From the NCBI RefSeq assembly GCF_039822205.1, contig NZ_JBAGBW010000012.1, forward strand, positions 1-63,330: a DNA stretch of 63,330 nt, in the 5' to 3' direction. This document shows positions 33,904 to 43,035 of the stretch, piece after piece. Below the pieces are notes generated by a model. That model saw nothing but the letters and a program-made list of their open reading frames with translations, searched no databases and was not told the origin of the DNA. This DNA comes from Thermodesulfobium sp. 4217-1. Its GTDB lineage: Bacteria; Thermodesulfobiota; Thermodesulfobiia; Thermodesulfobiales; Thermodesulfobiaceae. The position numbers and the translations under genes were made by a program. Numbering within the stretch: position 1 is the stretch's first letter; each line of letters begins with the position of its first letter.

Positions 33904-35205
33904 ATGAGTTTTAGACCATTAAAATGGCTCAGGTGGCTAACCCCTGGCCTAAAAATTAAAAGATGGATTTTTCTTGGCTCGTTCTCATTATTATTAATTG
34001 TTACAAGCCTTATACTCTCACTTGAATCCATTCCAATAACGAGAACATTTGTAAAGAGTTTGTCATACTTTATCCATGACATATCTTCAAAGATACCAAT
34101 TCAAATAATCGCATTATTGCTATTCTTAATAGGTTTCGTGGCCTTAATATATTCTATTAGAGGGCTTGTAAAACAAATTGTTAAACCTATGCAGATTGGA
34201 GCAAGAAGGGATGTAGTAGATCTCCTTTGGCTCGAGAGGCAGGTAAAAAAGAGGCCGCATGTGGTTGTAGTTGGAGGAGGGACGGGCCAATCCACAGTTC
34301 TTAGAGGCCTAAAATATTATCCGATAAATTTAACTGCCATAGTTACACCGTTTGATGATGGTGGCTCTTCTGGGTTTATCAGAAGAGAGTTGGGGTTTCT
34401 CCCTCCAGGAGATATAAGAAATTGTTTGGCAGCGTTGTCACTTCAAGAAGACCTGCTTGGCGCTGTTCTGCAATACAGGTTCAAAGGGATACCAGGTCTG
34501 GAAGGGCACCCAGTAGGTAACATCTTATTGGCTGCTGCAACTGAAATAACTGGAGATTTTCTGAAGGCCATTAATATGGTTGAAAAAATAATCTCAGCAA
34601 GAGGGCATGTTATACCGTCAACATTCTTTAATACAAAACTTTGTGCAAAATTAAAGAATGGCTCAATCGTAGAAGGGGAATCAAACATCTCAAAAAGCAT
34701 TTATCCAATTGAAAATGTATTCCTTGATCCTGAACCTCCAAGCGCTTATCCTGAGGCAATAAAGAAAATCAATGAAGCCGACGCAATAGTAATTGGGCCA
34801 GGAAGCCTTTTTACGAGTATATTGCCGAACTTACTCATGAAAGACCTTTTAGATGCCATAAGAAATTCAAAAGCGATAAAAATTTATGTTTGCAACATAA
34901 TGACACAGCCAGGAGAAACGGGAGCATTTAAAGCATCAGACCATATAAAAGCATTTATAAACAATCTGGGCTTTCTGCCATTCGACATTGCCCTGTTAAA
35001 CAACAAAAAGCCAGAAAGATTGGTCGAGTATTATGAACAAAAAGGTTCCGAAATAGTCATAAATGACACTGTTGAACTCGAAAAATTTAAAATCAAAGCT
35101 GTTTACGAAGATCTTTTATATGAAGAAAACCATATAAGGCACGACCACAAGAAATTAGCAAAGATTTTATTTGATAACATTTTCAAGAATACCAAAGGAA
35201 ATTAA
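33904..35205 (+). CDS. yvcK: YvcK/CofD-like gluconeogenesis factor with N-terminal membrane anchor
   Basis: A 433-residue protein. Two N-terminal hydrophobic helices (about residues 20-40 and 60-85) precede a CofD-like Rossmann domain beginning HVVVVGGGTGQSTVLRGL and containing VTPFDDGGSSG and PPGDIRNCLAAL. YvcK binds UDP-sugars and supports cell envelope and carbon metabolism. Bacillus YvcK lacks the membrane part, so this is the longer anchored form. The ATG at 33904 is preferred over an in-frame TTG at 33883 that lies inside rapZ. Confidence 0.9.
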   Translation: MSFRPLKWLRWLTPGLKIKRWIFLGSFSLLLIVTSLILSLESIPITRTFVKSLSYFIHDISSKIPIQIIALLLFLIGFVALIYSIRGLVKQIVKPMQIGARRDVVDLLWLERQVKKRPHVVVVGGGTGQSTVLRGLKYYPINLTAIVTPFDDGGSSGFIRRELGFLPPGDIRNCLAALSLQEDLLGAVLQYRFKGIPGLEGHPVGNILLAAATEITGDFLKAINMVEKIISARGHVIPSTFFNTKLCAKLKNGSIVEGESNISKSIYPIENVFLDPEPPSAYPEAIKKINEADAIVIGPGSLFTSILPNLLMKDLLDAIRNSKAIKIYVCNIMTQPGETGAFKASDHIKAFINNLGFLPFDIALLNNKKPERLVEYYEQKGSEIVINDTVELEKFKIKAVYEDLLYEENHIRHDHKKLAKILFDNIFKNTKGN

Positions 35206-35353
35206 TTTGAAAAACAAAACGCATATCAAAGCTAATTTAATACAAAAATTGTGATATCATAAAGATATATATCATTTCTAATAACTTGTTTAAGTATATG
35301 TATAATTTTATTTTTAATTTAGGTTTTAGTTTCACTAATGAATATTTGGACGG

Positions 35354-36238
35354 GTGGACAAAATGATGAAAGTGAAAAATGATGAAAGTGGAATAATCAG
35401 AGGTGAAATAGCTTCAATACCAATTGAAAACAAGAGGCTGTCAAGATATGAGCTAAAGGGAATAATGGTTTCCCACTCAAAAGTTATTGAAAAAAACGTT
35501 TTTATAAAATGTAAAGACTTAAAGGTAGCAAAAAGAATAATTATGTTAGCTCACTTTTTAGACATAAAAACACAATTGCACCAAAAACAAAGACTTAATA
35601 AAGAATTCGATGATACAAAAATATTACAAGAAAATCAGAAAACTACGATAGTTAGCCTGCAAAAACTTGTACTGCCAAGCCCGCCAGAGACTTTTCCCTC
35701 CCAGAAATCTATCCAAAGTTTTTTGAGAGGATTATTTCTTAACTCTGGGTACTTAAGTACAAAAAACGGTTACCATCTTGAAATTATCACAAACAATGAA
35801 ATATTTGGATTCTTATCGACACTCTTAGAAGAAATAGGTTTTAATTTCAAGGTAAGGAAAACGAATAGCTACAGCCTCTTCCTAAAAAGTTTTAGAGAAA
35901 TTGCCTCTTTTCTGGCATATATACAAGTGTATAATTTTTGTGCACGCCTGGAGGCAGAGGCAATAAAAAAGGAGGCAAACAGAGATATCACAAGGGAAGT
36001 AAATTACGAAACTGCCAACATAAAAAGACAGATAAAGGCATCTCTTGAAATACTAGAATCAATAGATATATTGGAATCATCTGAAAATTTTTATAAACTG
36101 CCATTTCGTTGGAGAAAGATGATTATCTTGAAAAAGAGCCAGCCTATGCTTTCTATGAGAGAGATCGGTGAATGCCTTGGGATGTCAAAAAATCAAGTTT
36201 CTTCAATTTTTAGACAGATAAGAAAGTTAGCAATTTAA
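35354..36238 (+). CDS. whiA: WhiA-type DNA-binding regulator
   Basis: A 294-residue protein with an N-terminal LAGLIDADG-like fold (SFLRGLFLNSGYLSTKNGYH) and a C-terminal HTH (MREIGECLGMSKNQVSSIFR). WhiA influences cell division and metabolism in Gram-positive bacteria. It completes the rapZ-yvcK-whiA order. A 148-base AT-rich gap separates it from yvcK; GGGTGG lies five bases before the ATG. It leads into the glycolytic genes. Confidence 0.92.
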   Translation: MDKMMKVKNDESGIIRGEIASIPIENKRLSRYELKGIMVSHSKVIEKNVFIKCKDLKVAKRIIMLAHFLDIKTQLHQKQRLNKEFDDTKILQENQKTTIVSLQKLVLPSPPETFPSQKSIQSFLRGLFLNSGYLSTKNGYHLEIITNNEIFGFLSTLLEEIGFNFKVRKTNSYSLFLKSFREIASFLAYIQVYNFCARLEAEAIKKEANRDITREVNYETANIKRQIKASLEILESIDILESSENFYKLPFRWRKMIILKKSQPMLSMREIGECLGMSKNQVSSIFRQIRKLAI

Positions 36239-36261
36239 ACTAATTTTTTAGGAGGAAAAAC

Positions 36262-37269
36262 ATGAGAGTTGCAATTAATGGTTTTGGAAGAATTGGACGT
36301 TTGTTTGTTAGGCTTGCATTCTCACTACCAGACGTTGAAATAGTTGCAATTAATAGCTCAAGAAAGATTCCGCAATTAGCTCATCTTCTTCAATACGACT
36401 CTACTTATAGGACCTGGGACAAAGAAGTAAGCTTTGATGATGACAACTTGATAGTCGAAGGCAAAAAGATAAGAATCCTTGAAGAAAGAAAGGACACAAC
36501 GAAACTTCCTTGGAAAGACTTAGCAATTGATTTGGTAATAGAATCAACAGGAGAACTCACAAAAAGAGAGTTGGCAGAAAATCACATAACAGCAGGCGCT
36601 AAAAAAGTGCTGATTACTGCTCCAGGCAAAGACGTAGACGCCTTTATAGTTATGGGAGTAAACGATCAAATACTGGATTTACAGAAGCACAATATAATTT
36701 CTGCTGCGTCGTGCACAACTAACTGTCTTGCACCCGCTGTAAAAGTTTTATTTGATAGATTTGGAATTGTATCAGGATTTATGACTACTGTTCACGCCTA
36801 TACTATGGATCAAAGGCTCTTAGATGGCACACACAAAAAAGATTTTAGAAGAGCACGTTCTGCTGCGATAAATATTGTCCCCACATCCACTGGAGCAGCA
36901 AAATCAATTGGGAAGGTTATACCAGAGCTAAATGGCAAGATGGACGGCGTAGCGCTTAGGGTTCCAGTCCAGACAGGCTCTATGGTAGATCTTAGCGTAA
37001 TCCTGGAAAAACAGCCTTCAATCGATGATATAAAGTCAGCCTATAAAGAAGCTCAGTCAGGTGGACCCCTTAAGGGAATCTTAAAATATACAGAAGTCCC
37101 ATTGGTGTCATCAGACTACATTGGAACTTTTTATTCATCAATTATTGATGGGCTAATGTTAAATAAAACAGGAGACATATACAAAATATTCGCATGGTAT
37201 GACAACGAACACGGGTATGCTTCAAGAGTCGTAGATCTGGCCAAAAAACTTATACCTGCCTTTAAATAA
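36262..37269 (+). CDS. gap: Glyceraldehyde-3-phosphate dehydrogenase, type I
   Basis: A 335-residue NAD(P)-dependent enzyme. It starts MRVAINGFGRIGRLFVRLAF, has the catalytic cysteine in SAASCTTNCLAP, and ends WYDNEHGYASRVVDLA. It catalyses the reversible oxidation of glyceraldehyde 3-phosphate and begins the lower glycolytic block. An SD reading AGGAGG precedes the ATG. The rapZ-yvcK-whiA genes upstream suggest joint control with central metabolism. Confidence 0.97.
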   Translation: MRVAINGFGRIGRLFVRLAFSLPDVEIVAINSSRKIPQLAHLLQYDSTYRTWDKEVSFDDDNLIVEGKKIRILEERKDTTKLPWKDLAIDLVIESTGELTKRELAENHITAGAKKVLITAPGKDVDAFIVMGVNDQILDLQKHNIISAASCTTNCLAPAVKVLFDRFGIVSGFMTTVHAYTMDQRLLDGTHKKDFRRARSAAINIVPTSTGAAKSIGKVIPELNGKMDGVALRVPVQTGSMVDLSVILEKQPSIDDIKSAYKEAQSGGPLKGILKYTEVPLVSSDYIGTFYSSIIDGLMLNKTGDIYKIFAWYDNEHGYASRVVDLAKKLIPAFK

Positions 37270-37350
37270 AATTATAAAAACTATTTTGACTTAATCAAGA
37301 ATTAATTTAACTTATAAAGATTCGCGATCATCCACATTTAGGAGGAGTGT

Positions 37351-38541
37351 ATGGAATTTAACAAGAAATTGCTTATTGATTTTCCTGTCTATCAACTGGA
37401 GGGAAAAAGAGTTTTCGTAAGAGCAGATCTAAATGATCCTGCAGACTCAGAAGGAAATCTTACAGGTGATATGAGAATAAGGGCGGTATTGCCTACCATT
37501 GGGTATTTAGTAAATGCCAGGGCAAAAGTAATACTTGCTTCCCATTTTGGGCGTCCGAAAAATAGAGAAAAAGAATTTTCTCTAAGGGGCGTGAAAAAGA
37601 GATTTGAAGAATTATCAAGCTTTAGAATTCATCTGGCTCCTGACTGTCAAGGTGAAGATGTCGTAAAGATGTCAAAAGAATTAAAAAATGGTGAAGTTTT
37701 GCTACTTGAAAATCTAAGATTCTGCCCAGGAGAAACAAAAAACGATCCAGAATATGCAAGGTTCTTAGCTTCACTTGGAGATATATATGTAGCAGAAGCA
37801 TTTGGCGCATGTCATAGAGAGCATGCATCGATCGCCTCAGTACCAAAAATAATACCATCTATGGCAGGATTTCTATTAGCAAAAGAGATAAACACCTTAA
37901 ATAAACTTTTACACAATCCAGAACAGCCACTGGTAGTAGTCGCAGGAGGCAAAAAGGTCTCTGATAAGATAAAGGTCATAGGCAACCTAATAGATAAGGT
38001 AGACAGCATATGTGTAGGCGGAGGAATGAGCTTCGCATTCCTCAAAGCAAAGGGATATGAAATAGGAAAATCTTATGTAGAAGACAATATGGACAATGTG
38101 GCAAAAGATATACTTGGCAACAATGGTAAAAAAATATTATTACCAGTAGATGTAATGGTAGCGAAAGAATTAAAATCTGCATCCGAATCAAAAGTGGTAA
38201 ATGTAGACGAGATACCCCCAGATTGGTATGGAGTTGATATAGGGCCAAAAACTATAGAAATGTTTAAAGCTCAAATCTCAAAAGCAAAAACCATATTCTG
38301 GAATGGACCTCTTGGGATATTTGAGATACCAGATTTTTCATACGGCACTAGAATAGTGGGCTTGTATATTGCTCTTTCATCTGCAATTACCGTTTCAGGC
38401 GGAGGCGACACGGCCGAGGCAGTAAGGATGATGAACCTTGATCAACATTTTACTCACGTGTCAACTGGAGGAGGCGCTGCGTTAAAATTCCTTGAAGGCG
38501 ATGATCTGCCAGGCATTTCTGCTCTTCCTGAAAGGAGCTAA
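37351..38541 (+). CDS. pgk: Phosphoglycerate kinase
   Basis: A 396-residue enzyme converting 1,3-bisphosphoglycerate and ADP to 3-phosphoglycerate and ATP. Signatures are KRVFVRADLNDPADSEGNLT (the usual N-P-x motif reads NDPAD here), ASHFGRPKN, LLLENLRF and the C-terminal SGGGDTAEAV and HVSTGGGAALKFLEG. AGGAGG precedes the ATG. It is one base upstream of tpiA and surely cotranscribed. Confidence 0.97.
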   Translation: MEFNKKLLIDFPVYQLEGKRVFVRADLNDPADSEGNLTGDMRIRAVLPTIGYLVNARAKVILASHFGRPKNREKEFSLRGVKKRFEELSSFRIHLAPDCQGEDVVKMSKELKNGEVLLLENLRFCPGETKNDPEYARFLASLGDIYVAEAFGACHREHASIASVPKIIPSMAGFLLAKEINTLNKLLHNPEQPLVVVAGGKKVSDKIKVIGNLIDKVDSICVGGGMSFAFLKAKGYEIGKSYVEDNMDNVAKDILGNNGKKILLPVDVMVAKELKSASESKVVNVDEIPPDWYGVDIGPKTIEMFKAQISKAKTIFWNGPLGIFEIPDFSYGTRIVGLYIALSSAITVSGGGDTAEAVRMMNLDQHFTHVSTGGGAALKFLEGDDLPGISALPERS

Positions 38542-38542
38542 A

Positions 38543-39241
38543 ATGAACTACGCTGTCGCAAACTTTAAGATGAACAAAACCTCGAATGAAGTAAATGAAT
38601 ATATATGTGAAATAAGACAATGCCTGCAGAATAATGTAAAAACTATAATTTGCCCAACCTTTGTTTCTCTTGAAAGATCTGTACAATCATCTTTTGGGTC
38701 TCTAATTGACATCGGAGCGCAAAACCTATTCTTTGAAGAAAAGGGGGCATTCACAGGAGAAATATCTGTAAAAATACTCGTAGATATCGGGGTGAAATAT
38801 GCGATAATAGGTCACTCTGAGAGAAGACATTACTTCAAAGAATCGGATGATTTGTTGTTAAAAAAAGTTGAAGCTGCCTCCAGCAGGTTAAAAGTAATAT
38901 ATTGCTTTGGAGAAACAGAGGAAGAAAGAAATTCTGGCAAATCGGTTGACGTTACTTTTGACCAGTTAAATTTGGTAAAAAAATTTTTTGGCAATATAAT
39001 TTTAGCCTATGAGCCAGTGTGGGCAATTGGAACGGGCAAAACCGCCGATGCTGAAGAATCCTTCAGTCTTATTAAGGTATTGGAATCAAAATTGGGAGAA
39101 CTCCCAGAGTGCCTTTATGGAGGTTCGGTAAATCACAAAAACGCGAAATCCTTTATGGACTCAGGGTTCAAAGGCGTGCTCGTTGGTTCTGCAAGTCTTG
39201 ATGTAAAAGAATTTTCAAAAATTATTAAAGAGTTGGGCTAA
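38543..39241 (+). CDS. tpiA: Triosephosphate isomerase
   Basis: A 232-residue TIM barrel, slightly shorter than the usual 250. Active-site residues are seen in NFKMNK, GHSERR and AYEPVWAIGTGK, and the phosphate-binding end in YGGSVNHKNA. The start is ATG 38543, preceded by AAAGGAG at the end of pgk. A longer in-frame extension back into pgk is not needed. Confidence 0.97.
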   Translation: MNYAVANFKMNKTSNEVNEYICEIRQCLQNNVKTIICPTFVSLERSVQSSFGSLIDIGAQNLFFEEKGAFTGEISVKILVDIGVKYAIIGHSERRHYFKESDDLLLKKVEAASSRLKVIYCFGETEEERNSGKSVDVTFDQLNLVKKFFGNIILAYEPVWAIGTGKTADAEESFSLIKVLESKLGELPECLYGGSVNHKNAKSFMDSGFKGVLVGSASLDVKEFSKIIKELG

Positions 39242-39281
39242 AAAAACAGATGCTTAGAAGCTTCTGATATAGGAGGAAAAA

Positions 39282-40787
39282 GTGAATAAAACTTTGCTCA
39301 TAATTTTGGATGGGTTTGGATTTAGAGAAGAAACTTATGGCAATGCAGTTGCAGCATCCCATATGCCAAATTTTAGAAGAATTATGAGCACATACCCCAA
39401 TACCCTCCTCACAGCATCAGGCGAAAAGGTTGGCCTTCCAGATGGGCAGATGGGAAATTCTGAAGTAGGACACCTAAATCTTGGTTCAGGCAGAATTATA
39501 TATCAGGAGCTCACAAGAATAAACAAAGATATCAAAGAAGGAGAGTTTTTCAACAACAGAGAAATTAAAGATGTTATGAACGTGGCAAGGAATGGTGTTC
39601 TTCATCTAATTGGTCTTCTTTCTGACGGTGGGGTACACAGCCACATTGAACATCTAAAAGCCCTGATTACAATGGCAAAAAATGAGGGGCTAAGAAGGGT
39701 TTATATTCATGCAATAACTGATGGCAGAGATACACAGCCAGGAACAGCAATTAACTTTCTAAAGGATGTAGAAAATCACATAGAGCAAGTTGGCGTAGGG
39801 GAGATAGTTTCTGTTTCGGGCAGATATTATGCAATGGATAGGGACAATAGATGGGATAGGGTAAAAAAGGCATACGATGTCTTCACGGGAAGAGATAAAA
39901 CAAATTTTGCAACATACGAAGAGGGAATAGTTTATTTGTCTGGCAAGGGCGAGACAGATGAATTCTTTACTCCATTCTCGGTAGGGATAGATTCAAAAGA
40001 CACAAGGATAAAAGAGAAAGATTCGATTATATTTTTCAACTTTAGGGCAGACAGGATGAGGCAGATTACCAGAGCCATTTTAGACCCAGAATTCAAAGAG
40101 TTTGAAACCATAAAGCTAAAGCTCTCTTCTCTAACTTTTACAGAATACGATAAGGAATTTCCTTTAAAAGTGGCGTTTAAAAATACGGTACCAAAAAACG
40201 TCTTAGCAGAGGTGATTTCAAATCAAGGTCTGTCTCAACTTCATACAGCTGAAACAGAAAAATATGCACATGTAACCTTCTTCTTCAACGGAGGAAGAGA
40301 AGAACCATTTGAGGGAGAAGACAGAATATTAGTTCATTCTCCAAAAGTAGCCACATATGATTTAAAGCCTGAAATGAGCGCTTTTGAGCTTACAGAGAAT
40401 CTCTTAAAATCTTTGTTCGATAAAAATTATAGTTTTACAGTAATAAACTTTGCAAATCCCGATATGGTTGGACACACCGGCAATTTTGAGGCAGTTAAAA
40501 AAGCTCTAAATACAGTAGATATTTGTTTAGGAAAAATATTTGACTTATTTGAAAACAAATTTCCCATTTTGATAACAGCAGATCATGGAAATTGTGAAGA
40601 AATGCTTGATAAAGACACTGGAGAGCCTATGACATCCCATACGGCCAATCCGGTTCCATTTATAATAGTTGGGAATAAAAAGTCTTTAAGAGATGATGGT
40701 ATCTTAGCAGACGTAGCACCAACCATACTTGACCTTATGAAAATACCCAAGCCAGAAGAGATGACAGGAAAATCTATTTTAATTTAG
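39282..40787 (+). CDS. gpmI: 2,3-bisphosphoglycerate-independent phosphoglycerate mutase
   Basis: A 501-residue dimanganese enzyme of the alkaline phosphatase superfamily that interconverts 3- and 2-phosphoglycerate. The nucleophile serine is in GQMGNSEVGHLNLGSGR, and metal ligands appear in ILDGFG, NFANPDMVGHTG and ITADHGNCEEM. GTG start with AGGAGG six bases upstream. Enolase and pyruvate kinase are not in the window. Confidence 0.97.
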   Translation: MNKTLLIILDGFGFREETYGNAVAASHMPNFRRIMSTYPNTLLTASGEKVGLPDGQMGNSEVGHLNLGSGRIIYQELTRINKDIKEGEFFNNREIKDVMNVARNGVLHLIGLLSDGGVHSHIEHLKALITMAKNEGLRRVYIHAITDGRDTQPGTAINFLKDVENHIEQVGVGEIVSVSGRYYAMDRDNRWDRVKKAYDVFTGRDKTNFATYEEGIVYLSGKGETDEFFTPFSVGIDSKDTRIKEKDSIIFFNFRADRMRQITRAILDPEFKEFETIKLKLSSLTFTEYDKEFPLKVAFKNTVPKNVLAEVISNQGLSQLHTAETEKYAHVTFFFNGGREEPFEGEDRILVHSPKVATYDLKPEMSAFELTENLLKSLFDKNYSFTVINFANPDMVGHTGNFEAVKKALNTVDICLGKIFDLFENKFPILITADHGNCEEMLDKDTGEPMTSHTANPVPFIIVGNKKSLRDDGILADVAPTILDLMKIPKPEEMTGKSILI

Positions 40788-40862
40788 AAAATTTGAGAAC
40801 AAAATTGATATTGATAGAAAACAGCAAAAAAACAGATAACTATGTCTTAAAAAAAGTCTAAA

Positions 40863-41783
40863 ATGAACTCGAAAGTTTTTAAAAGCCTTTTAAGCATAAT
40901 AATATCTATATTACTAATTTATTTATTAGTAATTAACATTAACTTAAAAAAAGTCTTAGATATAATTTTAAGCTTTAATAGGGAATTTATAGCAATTTTT
41001 TTTCTTCTATTTTTTATTGTATTAAATCTTAGAGCTTTCATATGGAAAACCTTATTGGCCAACATATCAAATGAATTGCACTTTAGACATCTAATCGCTG
41101 GCGAAGGATTAGGATTTGCAATTAATTCTTTTTTGCCACTAAGATCAGGAGATCTGCTTAGATGTCTCTACATATCCAGAATATCTAACTTGCCTTTCCC
41201 GTCAGTTTTGGTTAGCATAGCTACCGAACAGCTTTTAGATTTTTTTACTGTTTTAACTCTTGGCCTTTTTTGTTTGTGTGTGGGAGTTAAGATTGCTATA
41301 AACATTCTCCTTTTGCCGATAGCAATGACTATTGTCTTTCTAACGTTATTTTTTGTATCGGTATTTATAAGAAAGAGATTCGAACACCTTAAAATTAAAT
41401 TTCCGAAATTTTGGCTATTAATTCATCCTTTTCTAAGCTTAACAAGAAGTGGCGTATTTAAGAAAGTTTTTACGGCGAATATTCTATGCTTGCTGCTAGT
41501 TTCATTGGGGATACTTCTTCTTTACTTTAACTTGTTAGGCAAAATTTTAGTTATAGAGTCTTTAATCTCAACCTTCTTTATCAACATAGGTCTTTTAAGT
41601 TTCGGAATATGGATCGCATCAAAACAATATGGAATTGATTTTGATGACGCAACAGGAATATTTTTTATATATCAAATAACAATAATATTGGTTAGCCTAT
41701 CGACTTTTCTTCTCGTGACCTTGTATGACATCTTTGCAACAATAAAAGCAAAAATAACTTCAAATTTTTCTAATAAAAAGTAA
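40863..41783 (+). CDS. UPF0104/YbhN-like flippase-type membrane protein
   Basis: A 306-residue membrane protein with about eight helices, of the lysylphosphatidylglycerol-synthase TM-region (YbhN/AglD) family. The family motif is seen as GEGLGFAINSFLPLRSGDLLR near residues 80-100 (quoted without the final residue: GEGLGFAINSFLPLRSGDLL), followed by a typical TEQLLDF. It may move a lipid or glycolipid across the membrane; the substrate is unknown. No SD is seen. It follows gpmI by 75 bases and ends before a strong terminator. Confidence 0.85.
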   Translation: MNSKVFKSLLSIIISILLIYLLVININLKKVLDIILSFNREFIAIFFLLFFIVLNLRAFIWKTLLANISNELHFRHLIAGEGLGFAINSFLPLRSGDLLRCLYISRISNLPFPSVLVSIATEQLLDFFTVLTLGLFCLCVGVKIAINILLLPIAMTIVFLTLFFVSVFIRKRFEHLKIKFPKFWLLIHPFLSLTRSGVFKKVFTANILCLLLVSLGILLLYFNLLGKILVIESLISTFFINIGLLSFGIWIASKQYGIDFDDATGIFFIYQITIILVSLSTFLLVTLYDIFATIKAKITSNFSNKK

Positions 41784-41854
41784 CAATAACTTCCAAAAGA
41801 TAGAATAAAAATAATACTATTTAAATTTATATAATGGTTTTAGGCCTTGAAGAT

Positions 41855-41880
41855 ATTTAGGGGGGAATTCCCCCCTAAAT
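41855..41880. terminator. Perfect 26-bp palindromic terminator
   Basis: ATTTAGGGGGGAA (41855-41867) is followed directly by its exact reverse complement (41868-41880). It sits between the convergent YbhN-like and hydroxyacid dehydrogenase genes. The six-G/six-C core makes it very stable, and both genes end within about 100 bases of it. Confidence 0.85.
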
Positions 41881-41884
41881 TATA

Positions 41885-42904
41885 TTATTTCTCAAAGACT
41901 ATCCTTGAGTCTATGTCCAATATATTTTTGCATCCTGTAAGAATCATTGCAACATACAATTCTTGAGTGTATTTTTCAATCATAAACTTTACCCCGTCAG
42001 ACATTGCTCCAAATGCTCCAGTTATCAAAGGTCTTCCTATAAGCACTCCCTTTGCGCCAAGTGCCATTAACTTTAAAGCATCAGTACCAGACCTAATACC
42101 TCCATCGGCAAGAACTATGGCATCTTTTCCAACCGCTTTTATTATTCCAGGAAGCACTTCAGCTACGCCAGGAGTAAAGTCAAGAACTCTCCCGCCATGA
42201 TTGGAAACTACAATTGCGCTAGCTCCAGCATCAAAACAAGCAACAGCCTCATCTGGAGTCATAATTCCCTTTACTATAAAGGGTACATTTACAGAATTAA
42301 TTAATTCTCTAATTTTATTTACGCTTTTCGGTCCCACAGCCTGTCCCTTAAGCTTCATGGTAACAAGCCCTGCTCCATCGATATCAATGCCCACAGCTAT
42401 TGCGCCTGCCTGAATAGCATCTTCAAACCTTTTTGTAATTTCTTTTTGATCTACCCTTGGCTTAATAATAGCGACTCCTCTTCCAGCCAGCTTAATAGAT
42501 TCCAAACCATCAGCAAACATACTTGGAACTGCAGGATCTCCTATCCACCCCAAGCTCCCCGCATCGTGACAGCCCTTTACAAGTGAAGAAACTAACTCAA
42601 ATTCAGTAATTCCACCGCCACAATTAAGCGTCGCATTTGTTATAGGGGCACCCATTATTGGAGTCAAAAGGTCTATCCCAAAAAGTTTTGTCGAGGTATC
42701 AGGATCTAACACATCGTGCACCACTCTGAGATTGAGCCTCATATCGGATAGGGCTCTGACGTTTTGTTTAAAAGATTCACCCGTCCCTGTCCCTCCCATA
42801 CCAGGAACTTCTCCTGCACAAGCCCTCCCATCGCAAACAGGGCAAACTCTACAAAAATTGTTAAATTTCTTTCGCGCTTCATCTCTAATTGTCTTGAGAT
42901 CCAT
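41885..42904 (-). CDS. FMN-dependent alpha-hydroxy-acid dehydrogenase/oxidase family protein
   Basis: A 339-residue LldD-like TIM barrel. The N-terminal cysteine group FCRVCPVCDGRACAG is typical of the anaerobe branch of this family. FMN and substrate motifs include GGGITEFEL, VGIDIDGAGL, IVVSNHGGRVLDFTPGV and VLADGGIRSGTDALKLMALG, with the catalytic histidine in SNHGGR. Lactate or another 2-hydroxyacid is the likely substrate. AGGAGGG precedes the ATG. The acetate genes lie upstream on the same strand. Confidence 0.88.
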   Translation of the reverse strand: MDLKTIRDEARKKFNNFCRVCPVCDGRACAGEVPGMGGTGTGESFKQNVRALSDMRLNLRVVHDVLDPDTSTKLFGIDLLTPIMGAPITNATLNCGGGITEFELVSSLVKGCHDAGSLGWIGDPAVPSMFADGLESIKLAGRGVAIIKPRVDQKEITKRFEDAIQAGAIAVGIDIDGAGLVTMKLKGQAVGPKSVNKIRELINSVNVPFIVKGIMTPDEAVACFDAGASAIVVSNHGGRVLDFTPGVAEVLPGIIKAVGKDAIVLADGGIRSGTDALKLMALGAKGVLIGRPLITGAFGAMSDGVKFMIEKYTQELYVAMILTGCKNILDIDSRIVFEK

Positions 42905-43035
42905 TTTTTACCCTCCTATAAAGGCATAATAATTTCATAATATTAAATTATATATTGTTTACCTAAAAAATATCATAACGATGAATATTGGTATTTTTCT
43001 GACAATTTAATTTTAATACAATTTAAGTATTATGA

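Noticed and set aside
38492-38542. Longer start for tpiA inside pgk
   Set aside because: ATG 38543 has a perfect SD and matches the usual TpiA N-terminus. The extension lies within conserved pgk codons.
41821-41900. The G6/C6 palindrome as a recombination or attachment site
   Set aside because: It lies between convergent genes within bases of a stop codon, and no integrase or repeat partner is seen. A terminator explains it.
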